Under the pieces are notes generated by a model. The model had not been told where the DNA came from. It did no database searches and was given only the letters and a program-made list of their open reading frames with translations. A stretch of 64,000 nucleotides of DNA, taken from Chrysomallon squamiferum. Its lineage: Eukaryota; Mollusca; Gastropoda; Neomphalida; Peltospiridae. Shown piece after piece: positions 53,043 to 64,000 of this stretch. Each line of letters starts with the position of its first letter. The stretch's first letter is position 1. Both the position numbers and the translations under genes were made by a program. The stretch is from positions 25,338,261-25,402,260 of the forward strand of contig CM022673.1 in NCBI GenBank assembly GCA_012295275.1. The letters are read 5' to 3'.

Positions 53043-55731
53043 TTTTTTTTTTTACATTTACAGAGCAGCTTCTCAACCATATTCTCAGTAAAATTTCTCT
53101 AAAGGTAAATATTTTAAAATCACTGACATGTAAATGTTTACATTATATTTATATATGCTGATGGAGATTTACATATTTCACATAAATAAAAATTAAATAA
53201 TTTATTTCACTTCATTAACTAATGTCATTTGATTTTAATATATGATAATAATGACAAAAATCTTATAAATATTACATACATAACTGAAAATCATTAATCA
53301 AAATTACTGTTATGTACTAAATTTAACTGAGCTGTTGTTTTTATTTCTAAGCTGAAGTCACTGTATCAAGCAGGCTGATTATAGGAACTTCAACAATTTA
53401 AAACTGAAATTTCAACTACATTAGTCCAAAACACAACCCAAATATAACAGTAATCTATCCTTCCATGATAGGCCTGGGTGTGGTACAGGTGGGAGCAACT
53501 CATTCTCAGATTTCCAGAACATTCAGTTGACTTTGGCTTGCTGTAACAAACTTAATGCAGACAACCAGAGCAACTCAGTAAGGCCCAGACTTACCAAGTT
53601 GCATTATGACAGATATTTGCATACCTTGTAACTCCAGAAACACATCTTTACAGTGATGTTATCAGTGACAGACACCTTACATGAATAAGAACTTTCAAAC
53701 TGCTCAGAAAACAGTTACTGACAGTGCAACATCATCATTTGAGACTGCACTCAGCCCAGATTGTGTAACTTCTGCAGTAACATGACTAGCACAGAGCATG
53801 GATACTAAAACTCAGCATTACAATGATGGCATTCTTCATCCAGCTGTCTTACCATTGGTAATTATACAGAATTTCCTTGGTGCTCACCAAATTTGTTCCC
53901 TTTAGAACACTTTTAAGATGTCATTGATCACTGTAGACAATAAAGAGAACACTCTCCAACCAATTAATCCAGTGTATCCCGTGTGACTTCATCACACTTT
54001 TTCTGAGTGTTGGAGAGTTTTTCTGCATATTGCATCACGAGGTGATCATGCATGATTTTAATGTGACTTCTTATTGAACCTTGACCTTTGCATATTGTCA
54101 AATATGTTGAAAGCTTTATTTTTATGATTCCTTGTGATTTTCATTTCCAATGCCGATTATGTTCACATGTTGATCTTTTCAAAATATTTTAATTCATACA
54201 TATGTCTACTCGTACTTTTAAACTAAAAATCTGTGGAAAAGTTTCTTTTTTATCAGATTTACCTCATCATAAATCATTTATATCAGTTTATAAAAAGAGA
54301 CATTTTACAAAGTTTGCTAAATAAAGTTACAAAATACATACCTGTACCTTTCCTGATGTTTGGAAATGTTTGGTTTATTGAATTTACTAATACACCATTT
54401 CTGTTCAAAGAATCCAAAATCAGATCTATAGAACAGGCAAGAGACAGTCCAATCCATTCAGAGTTCTTCCAGCACAGTGTTGCGACAATTATACCAATTA
54501 GATACCTAATACAAAATCACAGTATCAATGTTAATACAATTATATAATACTTATCTTCTTTTTTTTTTTAAATCTCAGTGTGATTAAGTAACTTTTTTAA
54601 AGTGCAAAAGTAAAAATAAATAAAAAGTATTTACATTGTTATGTAACAATGCTTTATAATGACAGATTTAAAAATATAAACAAACTTTTTAGTTATCATT
54701 AGAAACATTAATGAATTGTTAGGATTATCAGAAGAAATACAAAGATAAAAATATATCAATCAATAAATAAATAAAATTTTCAAATTTGTTAATTACTGCT
54801 TTCTAACAAATGTCCATTACAATAACATGTTAGATTATTACATAACAGAATAGCATGAAATTATACAACTCATCCACTGCTGTTCAATCAATGTTTTTGT
54901 GGGGTTTTTTCTCTTATTTTTAAATATTTTAACTTAAGCTTACTTTTTCTCATCTACAACTGAATACAGTGGTCCACCTTCACATCCGGGAATACATCTG
55001 GCATCAGTGAAAATAAGACACTGATTCTTTCCTGCCAGGTTGCTAATGATACCCCGACTACATGAATTTATTAAAGCGCCAGGGAAAAGGTTTCCAAAAG
55101 GCGTGGCTTGAATTTCAACTGGTTCACCAGAACGACAAAGCCGAGACGATCGTATCAACAGATTCGACTTGCAGCTGGTCCAGTCATTCACTTTCAGTAA
55201 AATAAAATATGGTAAGAGAGTAAATGCTGTAGCTTCAAGACTGTGCTGATCACTGGAAGATGAAGTTGAACTGTTTGATGGTTGATCATCAGAACCATCG
55301 GCAAATTTCCAGTTAGACAGAGGTGTGAAATATTTCACTGCATTCTCAAACACAGCACACTTGAATATGGAAACCACTGATCCTGTGTGAACAGAGTAAT
55401 CTGGATATCTGTCTTCAGAGGAAGAATTCAGAAGAGATGTCAGATTGTTCGATTTTATCACGTTTTGCATGGTCTTGTTGTCCTTTACTCTCCTTTCGAG
55501 AGTGATCTCCACATTTTCTTTACTGTTGATATATTTAACACAGCCATCTAGCTCTTGTGATGTGACTGCTTCCTTCAGATGTTTGTCTTTGAGGACAATG
55601 GCACCTAACAAACTGGCATGAGCGACAACAAATCCCTGTGATGTATCAATAATGAGTCCACTGCCTGTACCTTCTCCATCATAGTTTTTAGCTTTTAGTG
55701 TCACTACGCAAGAATGGTTATAATGTGCCAT
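47970..55731 (-). CDS. TYSND1: Peroxisomal leader-peptide-processing serine protease
   Basis: TYSND1 cleaves peroxisomal beta-oxidation enzymes and itself in the peroxisome matrix. Exons in order: 54944-55731, 54342-54505, 52677-52817, 51600-51764, 50553-50674, 50011-50099, 49587-49681, 48771-48845, 47970-47998; phases agree and give 555 residues (human 566). The start MAHYNHSC has an in-frame TAG directly upstream. The N-terminal half has FTDARCIPGCEGGPLYS, typical of TYSND1. The trypsin-like half has H357 (LTCSHVV), D391 (FDLAVL) and S470 (AGASGGAL), then SSGACFPHVNMSIP. The protein ends SSRL, a PTS1 peroxisome signal; human ends SKL. A Ser/Asp-rich insert lies near residues 145-165. The gene is head-to-head with the BICRA-like gene. 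Identity is nearly certain. Confidence 0.95.
53012..53040. repeat. (ATT)n microsatellite
   Basis: About nine copies followed by a T tract, in a TYSND1 intron. Confidence 0.9.
53460..54080 (+). mobile_element. Decayed Tc1/mariner-superfamily transposon (Tc1-like, DD34E type)
   Basis: On the plus strand, broken frames keep Tc1 transposase landmarks in order: RPRLTKLHYDRYLHTL near 53581 (the GRPR/HTH region), HYNDGILHPAVLPLV near 53818, then WCSPNLFPLEHF at 53878-53913, matching the family motif W-x-x-SPDLNPIEH-x-WD. The Glu of this motif is the third catalytic acid, hence DD34E. The frame has several stops and frameshifts, and the second-Asp motif could not be placed, so the copy is dead. Terminal inverted repeats were not found. 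It sits antisense in the TYSND1 intron between the exons at 54342-54505 and 52677-52817. Confidence 0.72.
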
Positions 55732-55930
55732 CTAAGAATGCATAATGACCAAGAATGATTATTAAAAACATATATTTTTTCAAAATTATAATTTATAATG
55801 AATAATTTAACCAACTAAATTTCAATACAAACAGTCTACTAGGTAATCTCTGTTCACAAAGACATTGGCAATAGTGATTGGGCTTTGATGGCCTTTATGT
55901 AAAAAAACTGTTAGGGCCCAGGATCCACTG

Positions 55931-55931
<1 letters not shown>

Positions 55932-55973
<42 letters not shown>

Positions 55974-55987
55974 ACACACACACACAC
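55932..55987. repeat. (TA)n then (CA)n microsatellite
   Basis: About 19 TA copies followed by about 7 CA copies, 200 bp upstream of the TYSND1 start codon. Confidence 0.95.
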
Positions 55988-56128
55988 GTTCTTGACAATG
56001 AAAAAGTAACCAATGAAAACTGATTTTTGGTCTTATTTTATCACTGTACAAATAAAAAATACTACTGCTACTACTACTCAAAATAATAATAATAAAACAA
56101 AAAATTAAACAAATTAAAAATTAAATTG

Positions 56129-56164
<36 letters not shown>

Positions 56165-57049
56165 TATACACTAATATAATAAATAAAAATAATAAAATAG
56201 AGAAAAAGTAATTAAAAAAATAATAACAAATGAAGATATAATTTAAAAAGTAGTATTATTGATATCCATTATAGCATTAGTCATTTAAAAATAGTCTTTA
56301 ATAATCAGATACCATGAAGATAAAAACGATTTCCTTACATAAAAGCCTGCACTGAAAGTTTTACATATTAATTTAAAAAGCTATTTGAAAAAAATATATA
56401 TTATTTTTAGTTTTCCTTTTATTTATTACTTCTATATAATTTCTTCAAAATCTATGAAATGAGGATCAAGAACAATAATTGATCCTCCTGCTCAAACTTC
56501 TTGAAATTCTTGTGGACCCAACACCTTTCAGACTTTGTTCATTAAGTATCATTATTATCATTATTTATTTATTTATTTATTTACTTGTTTAAATATTTTG
56601 CATGTGTTAACGTCAGACTCAAAGATTTTTGTAGCTTTGCATATCATTATTTTGATTTTTTTGTGAACAAAATGATGCACAAAAGTCATTCGAACTTTTC
56701 GTTGAGCATTTCAGTTTGATTTGCATTTCTATTTTCTTATAAACAAAATACGACAGTATCGGCGTTATCTACAATAATACACATAATTTATTTAAAAGTA
56801 ATGCAAATGCATGTTAATAGTTTTGCATTTCATCATACACATAAGTATTAAATTTAAAAAATAAATAAATCAATCAATAATAAATCTTTATTCATATTAA
56901 ATTTAAAATTACAGCTTACAGACTATATATTTATTTTTGTGAATGTATGGATAAGTAACCAATGCAAATGTCTAGAACAATAAAGCAGAAACTGGCATGC
57001 GCAGTGCGTGTGGCTGATGTTGTTTTCGGTAAAAAGTAGGTCACATATG

Positions 57050-57057
57050 TGACGTCA
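57050..57057. promoter_or_regulatory. Perfect CRE palindrome
   Basis: TGACGTCA, the full consensus for CREB/ATF dimers. It lies in a less AT-rich block between the divergent genes, near a TGCGCAGTGCGT stretch (about 56998) that resembles an NRF1 site with one mismatch. Motif match only. Confidence 0.5.
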
Positions 57058-57255
57058 GATAGTCTGCGTGTTGAGCACTGTTCATGTCATACAGTGCAAA
57101 AGAAAGGATATGTAATACAATCAGACTGAAATAGTGATAATGTTATTAAACAGCACATTAAAATATAATCATACATACTTCACTTTCAAACTGAAAATAA
57201 AGAGAAGCAGCCAAAATTGATTCCTTGGACGAAACAAAAAGTAAAAAAAATAATC

Positions 57256-57276
57256 AGGTCAGCAGGTCAAAGGTTA
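57256..57276 (+). promoter_or_regulatory. Nuclear-receptor element, DR2 followed by DR1
   Basis: Three half sites in a row: AGGTCA (57256-57261), AGGTCA (57264-57269) and AGGTTA (57271-57276), with spacers of two and one base. The DR1 pair is of the type bound by RXR heterodimers and HNF4. Motif match only; which promoter it serves is unknown. Confidence 0.45.
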
Positions 57277-57602
57277 ATCCGGCCCCTGGCATAAAATTGT
57301 AAACCCCCGTTAATCATTGGCACGTTACATGACGGTGAGTGTTTTCTGAATATTATTTCGCTGATAAAATTTGCAGGGAAAGGCAGGGGTTTGCCAACAC
57401 ATGTAACTGAAATGGCTGATTTAGGTCCACAGATACAGAATAATAAATAAAATTTTCCTATCATGAATGGTGTCGTTGAACAGACTTTCATTCAGTCTAT
57501 TTTGAGCACCAAGGCATTTTCTACGATGAGGTCAGCTTTGTAAAATATAGCCAGTTCATGTCGAACCTAAGAATGAATTGCAGAAATCCACCATGAAAAA
57601 TG

Positions 57603-57621
57603 ACAGTGACCTCGTCACTGT
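57603..57621. repeat. Perfect inverted repeat, 8-bp arms
   Basis: ACAGTGAC and GTCACTGT flank a CTC spacer. It may be a dimeric protein-binding site or a small hairpin near the transcription start of the right-hand gene. Confidence 0.7.
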
Positions 57622-58953
57622 AGTTAATCTTTTATTTTTTATATACTTGAAATTAGCTAAATGATGAGTAAAACTGTTTAAAATAAAAATGTACAGTATA
57701 ACAGATTATGGTCTAAATTTGATAAAAATTGAAGCGAAATTCGCGAAGCATTTATTTTTACCTCGTCGAGCTTTCTTCGGTGTTGCAGCCTACAATGTTT
57801 TTAATATGTATGCATTCATAAGTTAACGTTTGACTTGATATATATCGTTTTCATACATTTAAAACTGTTAAAGTAAGGTTAATATTTTGTCTGTTAAATT
57901 TGATAAACGCTCTTTGGAAATAACATTTCACATTCAAACGGGCGCCTTTTCTTTGTAGATAATTAGTTGTCGGCCATTATTCGCTGTAATTTGTTATTTC
58001 GACAGTACAACTATTCTGACTCCTGACTTTAGTTAGGATCAAGAATAATTTTACTAAACGATTGTCAGTTATGTGTGTAAAATATGAATTTCATGAAATC
58101 TTAAATGTTTATTTTTCCTATTTTGACTCGACTGAATTAAAAACAAACCACAGTATATTAGGTTTCTAATAGCAAATATTAATAAAAGTATTGAACATGA
58201 AACCTATAAAGCCAATGTCTACAGCTTCGTATTTAACAGAGAAAAAGTCGAGTTGAACAAAATTAATATGCCACTACATCTGTCAAATCATAATGGAAAA
58301 TTTTACAAGTGTATGTCATGTAGTAAAATTGTACATTAAATAACATTTTATTTACATATCAGTAACGTTCTGAAATGTCAGTTTGATAATTAAGTTTTAT
58401 TTGGATATATTGGACAATTTCCTAAATGCCAATAATCAATTACTGTAAAAAGTGGCAAGGAATGTTAAAATGTTACTAAAGGTTATTTACTTATTTCTAA
58501 AATGTAACATTTTAATTTTATACTCTATTATTTTTTACTCCTTTTATGTAACTGAAAGCAAAAAAAACAACAAAAGGCCAACTTTTTTAATACAATGTGC
58601 AGAGAACAGGTGTTGAGTAGTGTTTTTCACATACAATCAACAGCTTCTAAGTTTACATCCTAAAAATAATTTGAAAGTGAAATCCTAAATGTAAAACAAA
58701 CCAAAAATTCAGATATTTAAATTATTTTCATAATCATTTAGGATAATTGGTTTGAAGTGGCTTTCAACTTCAGTATGGAAAAGTTAAATAGTGTAAAAAC
58801 TTAAATTTGTCTTCATTTTCTGCTTTATTTTTATCACGTTTCAAATAGTTTTAAAAAATGCTTTATTCATTAAAATTCAGTTAATTCCAGTAATAAGAGC
58901 ATTACATGTTCAGTTTATGTCCTCCAGTAGATTATGACATTTCTAATTTACAG

Positions 58954-59032
58954 TATTGAATATTGTGGCTGTGACTATGAAGATCATGTGGCAAGTGTGG
59001 AAGCATCATATAGAGGCCACTTGATCAGATGT
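58954..59032 (+). other. 5' non-coding exon of the BICRA-like gene
   Basis: Flanked by a good acceptor (tctaatttacag) and a strong donor (GTAAGT at 59033). Joined to the next exon at 60780 it has an in-frame TAG (59011-59013) and then an ATG (59029-59031) that runs in frame through TTT CCA TCT GAA to the ATG at 60791. The protein could therefore begin MFPSEMDDGLEV instead of MDDGLEV. Confidence 0.5.
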
Positions 59033-59447
59033 GTAAGTATATTCTTTCACTGCAGTCTAAATTTCACCTTTACTGTATTTTCATACATACTTATTACATC
59101 TATGTAATTGTGACAAGTACAACATACATATCTTTTGTTTACTTAAAACTGATTTATTTCATTTATTTAAACCTTTGTATTTTCTAATAAAAATGCTTCA
59201 GAGAATAATAATAATAAGTTAATAAGCAGAAGCAGTGAAAAAACGAATGCAGCAGTTTCTTCTATATTTGAATTCTAAGAGTATTGTACCTTGTAAATGT
59301 GATGAAGAAGACCATGTCACATGTAATATCTTCATTCATCAAACAAACAGTTGAATTTACGTCAGATAGGTAAACAGTAGTAAATGACTGACAGTCTTTT
59401 TTTTCTTTTGATTTTCATTTCTGTAAATTGTACAGCCGTCTCAGTGA

Positions 59448-59470
59448 CACACACACACACACACACACAC
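59448..59470. repeat. (CA)n microsatellite
   Basis: About 11 CA copies in the first intron of the BICRA-like gene. Confidence 0.9.
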
Positions 59471-59949
59471 ATGGCTAAACAAGGTTCTTGAAGCAGCAGA
59501 TAAAGCTGTAATTTTATGATTCTAAAAATGTTGTAAACTGCTAATGTATGTTTGTTATTATTTTTCTAAACCATCAGGTCCTTTCCTCCTTCAGGCACAC
59601 TCACATGTACACATTTATCATAAATCTTGTTAAACCAAAATAAAATTTGCACTTGAACACCTCTTTCTTATTTTTAATTTATTTATGCATTTTTTTTTTT
59701 AACTGTTAATACTGAATTATTATGAGATGAATTTGAATAAAAAGTCTGATTACTAGAGTATTCAGTTACAAGCATATGTAATATCTGCCATTCAGGAATA
59801 TCCATCAGTCAGAATTAACAAGATTGGTTATATATTTAAATATTCCAAAAAATGAAAATATTCTGTCTTTTCTTTAATAAACTTAATACTCATTTTATTT
59901 TTCAAGCATTATAACAGTATAACTCAAATTTCAGTAACAGTAATTATTA

Positions 59950-60602
59950 TCATAATTTAGTTCCAGGATTCGTTTTGAACAGAAAATATTCTCTGTCAGT
60001 TCTTGCAGTTTTCAAGGAATATACTGTGATGTGGCCAGTGTATTCCAGGTCTCTGATATCGTGGTTGATCAACTTGTCTTTCAGAGACTGGATTTTGGCT
60101 CAGATAGAACTGTATATTTGGTTTCCTGCCAGAGCTTGCCAGTGTCCAGCTAACTGCTATAATTTAAAGTCCACCATAGACTACATAAATAGGCCTTCTA
60201 TTTTGAACATTTTGGGGTGACTGTTAATTTAGTGGCTGGCATTGCCTATGTAGTTAAACATTTCTGAAGTCTGTAGCCCTTCTGCACAGATGTTAGTGAC
60301 ATAATCCTTCAGTAATTTTATCTTTTCATCCTCGGGAACAGTCAGCAGTTGGGTGAACCCAGACATCCTCAACTTTGTCCAGCAGAATCACTGGAAAGGC
60401 TGAAGCATTCCAAATTGAATTTTGTACAAAATAATTCTAAATCTGATCTTGTCTTACGATTGTGTTCTATCTGTTCTGCCATCTGCAATGTCCTTTCAAC
60501 AGTCACAATATTTCCAATGTGTTCTCGCTCCAGTCTTTTTCTATGCCAAATTTATGCTGGTTATAAAATAGATGCCCGCTGCCTTGTACTGTTTCAAAGA
60601 GG
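59950..60602 (-). pseudogene. Broken coding copy (probable retrocopy), product not recognised
   Basis: The block is less AT-rich than its surroundings and on the minus strand reads like protein with damage. From 60600: LKQYKAAGIYFITSINLA, then after a frame change KRLEREHIGNIVTVERTLQM and DLELFCTKFNL, then from about 60360 a continuous frame with GFTQLLTVPEDEKIKLLKDY, ICAEGLQTSEMFNYIGN, QLAGHWQALAGN and DIRDLEYTGHITVYSLK, ending at a TGA (59950-59952). At least four in-frame stops break the last 410 bp. No introns are apparent, which suggests a processed copy. I do not recognise the family. It lies in the intron between 59032 and 60780 of the BICRA-like gene. Confidence 0.55.
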
Positions 60603-60790
60603 TCACTCAAACCTGCCAATATAGATTAAACAAGAAAAAATACAGAATACAAGCACTTGCCTGCTAAATTAAAATGGTAATCCTTTAAAATTGTAGATAC
60701 AAATATATTTTTTGATTTATTGTTGTAAAAAAGTCTTTGTTTATTGTTATTAGCTAAAAATTATGTTTATTTTTTTCAGTTCCATCTGAA

Positions 60791-63700
60791 ATGGATGATG
60801 GCCTTGAAGTAAGCTTGTAAGTTTTACTTACTTTTTTTTCTTCTGTTTTTTTCTCTCTCTCTGTGTGTGTGTGTGTGTGTGTGTGTGTCTGTCTGTCTGA
60901 ATCCAGCTTTTGATATTTAGTAATTTGATGATTTTTTATGCTTTTCCTTTAAGTTTGAAATAGATCAGGAGAATAATCAGGTTTACCCATTTAATATTTA
61001 CAGAGATGCTAACTTGCTGAACGACTTCTTTCAAGATGGAGGCAATGCAGTAAGTTTTAAAATATTCTGTTTTAATTTTGTCTGAGTTACTTAACCAATG
61101 AACTATATCTGTTAATAATAATTAAAATAATAAATGTCCTTGCTTTTTATTCAAATTCATAATTGTGAGAGCTATAGTAAATTAAGAATTTTTAATAAAA
61201 TATGTAAATTAAAGGGGACAAAAATTCAGTTGCATTCAGTTAGACTGGTATATTTGACCTTAAATAAAAGTAATCACTTAACCGTGTGAAATGGTAATTC
61301 CTGAAAGTCTTTTAGCAAAGGAGTTTTATTTTTATTTTGGATAAAATGTTAATCTGTATATTGCATAATTCAGGTTTCCTCAATTGCTGATGATGACGGC
61401 TGTTTCCAGGACACTGCCTTCAGTTGGGCTGATGATTTCATTTCATCAGCTCAGGAAGCTGAAGAGGTTCATACCTCCGTCCAGTCTTCACTGCCAGCTG
61501 TCAGTATGGCACAGAACCAGACAGAATCCAGAACAGTGGATATCAGCATGCAAGGCACAACAGCACTGGGACAGCAACACATTATTCAGCAGCCTTCCAG
61601 CACGATCACATCTCAGCAGATTTTGCAGAACTCTGGTGGCATCATCCAGGGGTATTCTCATTTAAACGTTTTTCTTTGAACTATTACTTTTAAAACAAAG
61701 GTATTAGATTCAAGACAAACTGTAATGTTTGTTTATTTATTAATTTTAAGGTAGAGTGAAAACTGTTTTAATATTAAATATTGTATATATATAGCCATTT
61801 TGAAAGAGTAAAAATAGTTAATTAATGCACTGTGTGCTGGTTATAACTAATTGATAATTAACCCAAATGACATTCATAAGATTTATAAAAATGAAATTCA
61901 TAAAATTGTTACACAAAGTGGTGAATGTCTTTCAGCAAGTACATTTATATATTTGTTTAGGATCGGAGGGCAGCAGTTTATCATTTCACCATCAGCTTCC
62001 ATCCAGCTATCACAAAGCCAGTTAGGCCAACAGCCACTGACTAGTCATGTTTCCAGTCAGCAGTTCAGTATCCCATCAACACTTGTAAGCAGGTCCTTGA
62101 CCCCAAGTCAGAGTCCTGCACCTTCACAGTCACCTCATAGCAGATCTCTTACCCCAAATCAAACTTTGATCAATCACAATATTCTTCATAATCATGCTGC
62201 AACGTCATCACCAAGCATCCTTCAGTTTTCAAACACTGCTCAACAGTCCCAAGCACAGATGCATATGGCAGGTGCTGTTCCTGTTCAAAGCATTATCCAG
62301 AATCCTAATGCAGGAATTATGCAGGGCCAGGCTGTCGTTCATACACAGAATGCTGTGATTCAGAACCCAAATGTTGTGAATGTTAATGTGGCTCATGTCT
62401 TGTGCAATAATTCTCAGCAGACACATCTGCAAAGTGGAATTCAGGGACTACCTGTTGCAGTATCCAATACAAATATTCAAGGGAATCCAGTCAATATTCA
62501 AGGAACAATTATCCAGACGGCTCAAGGCAAAAGTATTTTAATCCCTAACCAGCTGACTGGCCAACAGATTAACTTACAAAACTTTCAGCAGTTGCAGATG
62601 CAGCCACAACAAGTGCAGGTCCAGTCTCAGCCAGTTCAGATCCAGCCACAGCAGATACAGATGAATCCTCAGCAAATGAATCTTGGTCAGCATATCATAT
62701 CCAACAACGGTACGCTAGTTCAGAACCAGCAGGGTGGTGTGTCTCTAGGTAATATCATCAGGCTTGCTGCTCAGTCAAATCAAGACAAGACGGGTACACT
62801 CCCGCCAAACATCAGTCTTATCAACTTGCCTGGAGGTCAAGGGCAACAAATATTGATCCAGCGAGCTCCAAATCCAAATGCTGGTCAGCCACAAAACATA
62901 GTTCTGCGAACCATTTCTCCTAACATTGTGCAAATTCAAAACCCAAATCAAAGTGGACAAGTATCTGGAACACCATTGCAGATAGCATCAAATATTTCTC
63001 ATCAGATTGTGAACCAGAACAATCAAGGAATACAGCTCCAGCAGGTGTTTTCTGGAGGACAGGCACAACAAATAAAATTAAGTAATCAGCAAACCACTCA
63101 GCAGAGGTTACAAGCTGGCACTATGACTTTGAATCTGGCTGGACAGAATATTAATTTCCAGCAAATGGCAGGGACTATGCAGTTGGTACAACAGTCCCAG
63201 AACACTAATGTGCCATCTAGTATTGCTGTGACAACACCGAGGTCCTCCACTTTCTCAAATAGTAATAGCCAGATGTCTAATATAGTATCTAAAGCACTGA
63301 TCTCTTCAGGTATTAGTCCAGCTATTACAGCACATAGCACACAAGGACATCTTGATATAAACAGTAAAACTTCAAATGTTCAGGCTTCAGTCGTAAAACA
63401 CAATAGGTCCAAAAAGCAGGCAGATGTGCAGTCAGTACCGTCTCCACTGCAAAAAATGCAAATTCCAGTTTCACAGTTTATAGCAACAGCATGTAATACT
63501 GCTGGAATCAGTACAGTACAGTCTACACCAACTCCTTCAACAACAACAGTGTCACAGGCATTTGTTCAGATTCCTTCTCAGTTGACTGTTGCCAATAGTT
63601 TGGCCTCATCTCAGACTGTGTCTTCCATAACTTCAAATTGTGCAAATCAGTTGACAGGATCAATGGTAAAATTGCAACAGGTTCCTTCTAACAGAATATT

Positions 63701-64000
63701 TCAGTCCCCTATTTCTGCTTCTGCTGTGCAAGGTAGTGGTTCAAATGCTAGACTTCAGAGTGAAATGATGAAATTGTCAATGCAAAAAAAATTAACTCCT
63801 GAACAAAAGCAGTGTTTGCAACAGATGAGTGTTTTGCAAAAAAGAGCAGCTCACCCTACACAGGTAAGAAATGTAAGTGTTGCTAACAGTTCAATGCAAC
63901 CAAGCATTGCTACATCTGTACAGACACCTGTTGTTTCTGCAGCTTCCATAGCAAAGTCCCAGCTTCAAACCAAACCAACAGTGCTCAAAGACCAACAGAA
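60791..64000 (+). CDS. BICRA/BICRAL-like (GLTSCR1 family) protein, 5' part
   Basis: BICRA and BICRAL define the non-canonical BAF (GBAF) chromatin-remodelling complex and bind BRD9/BRD4. Exons: 60780-60816 (ATG at 60791), 61004-61049, 61374-61651, and 61961 to beyond 64000, all in phase. The start MDDGLEVSLDANLLNDFFQDGG resembles human BICRA, which also begins MDD and has an ALNDFL segment; an acidic DDD/ADDF stretch follows. The rest of the roughly 800 visible residues is Gln/Ser/Asn/Thr-rich with repeated IQ, QNP and SQS phrases and LTPEQKQCLQQM near 63800. The diagnostic GLTSCR1 domain would be outside the window, so other Q-rich transcription cofactors are possible. A strong donor-like CAG-GTAAGA at 63862-63869 may end this exon earlier, although the frame stays open to 64000. 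Confidence 0.55.
60851..60900. repeat. CT / GT microsatellite
   Basis: Short CT run, about 13 GT copies and then CTGT units, in an intron of the BICRA-like gene. Confidence 0.9.

Larger units (their letters stand above)
47999..54943 (-). other. Introns of TYSND1
   Basis: Eight GT-AG introns. They hold A/T homopolymers, AAT/ATT runs (53012-53040), an A-rich tract at 48983-49055 and the Tc1-like remnant at 53460-54080. No other gene was seen. Confidence 0.7.
55732..58953. promoter_or_regulatory. Divergent promoter region TYSND1 / BICRA-like gene
   Basis: 3.2 kb between the TYSND1 start codon and the first recognised exon of the right-hand gene. It includes TA/CA microsatellites (55932-55987, 56130-56168), a less AT-rich block at 56990-57560 with a CRE, nuclear-receptor half sites and a donor-like ACG-GTGAGT at 57333/57334, and a second less AT-rich block at 57730-58030. 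No ORF in it looks coding. Confidence 0.5.

Noticed and set aside
54233-54547. 104-codon plus-strand ORF
   Set aside because: Antisense of TYSND1 exon 54342-54505, which fits the protease frame and phase.
57267-57491. 74-codon minus-strand ORF in the divergent promoter block
   Set aside because: No homologue recognised and no splice links; the less AT-rich composition better fits a promoter or 5' UTR.
61384-61665. 93-codon plus-strand ORF in another frame
   Set aside because: Overlaps the BICRA-like exon 61374-61651, whose frame joins its neighbours in phase and continues the protein.
62229-63340. Several minus-strand ORFs of 60-80 codons
   Set aside because: Shadows of the long Q/S-rich plus-strand exon; they have no splice context or family features.

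Overview
The window is animal nuclear DNA: very AT-rich, dense in microsatellites and homopolymer tracts, and carrying compact multi-exon genes with GT-AG introns and no operons. Gene content, intron style and repeat spectrum fit a lophotrochozoan invertebrate, most likely a mollusc. The species cannot be fixed from sequence alone. I assembled four genes by hand from exon reading frames, splice sites and phase. A fifth is assigned more loosely.

Layout, with strictly alternating strands: (1) 258-6938 (+), last nine exons of a protein ending in a DUF4211-like domain (QSER1/PRR12/CCDC82 type). (2) 19752-30984 (-), MOB2, an NDR-kinase co-regulator, with two phase-compatible first exons. (3) 32929-42057 (+), a SIRT3-type mitochondrial sirtuin with an N-terminal targeting-like peptide and an unusual ~330-residue disordered C-terminal exon. 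(4) 47970-55731 (-), TYSND1, the peroxisomal processing protease, with a complete His/Asp/Ser triad and a C-terminal SRL peroxisome signal. (5) 58954 to the right edge (+), the 5' part of a Gln/Ser/Asn-rich protein resembling BICRA/BICRAL (GLTSCR1 family, BAF complex).

Genes 1/2 and 3/4 are tail-to-tail. Genes 2/3 and 4/5 are head-to-head, so 30985-32928 and 55732-58953 should hold divergent promoters. The first contains a YY1-like motif and a long GA tract. The second contains a perfect CRE palindrome, a DR1-type nuclear-receptor element and an 8-bp inverted repeat. U-rich sense sequence on either side of about 12.6-13.6 kb suggests long 3' UTRs that meet there.

Other elements are a decayed Tc1-like (DD34E) transposase inside a TYSND1 intron, an unidentified broken coding copy on the minus strand inside a BICRA-like intron, a ~42-bp minisatellite in the last SIRT3 intron, local tandem duplications and many microsatellites. 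I saw no rRNA, tRNA or CRISPR array. Functionally the genes are independent: chromatin factors at the edges, kinase signalling (MOB2), mitochondrial deacylation (SIRT3) and peroxisomal protein processing (TYSND1). I found no evidence of a single new system. The most unusual items are the sirtuin tail and its possible short read-through isoform, the alternative MOB2 first exon, and the unidentified pseudogene.
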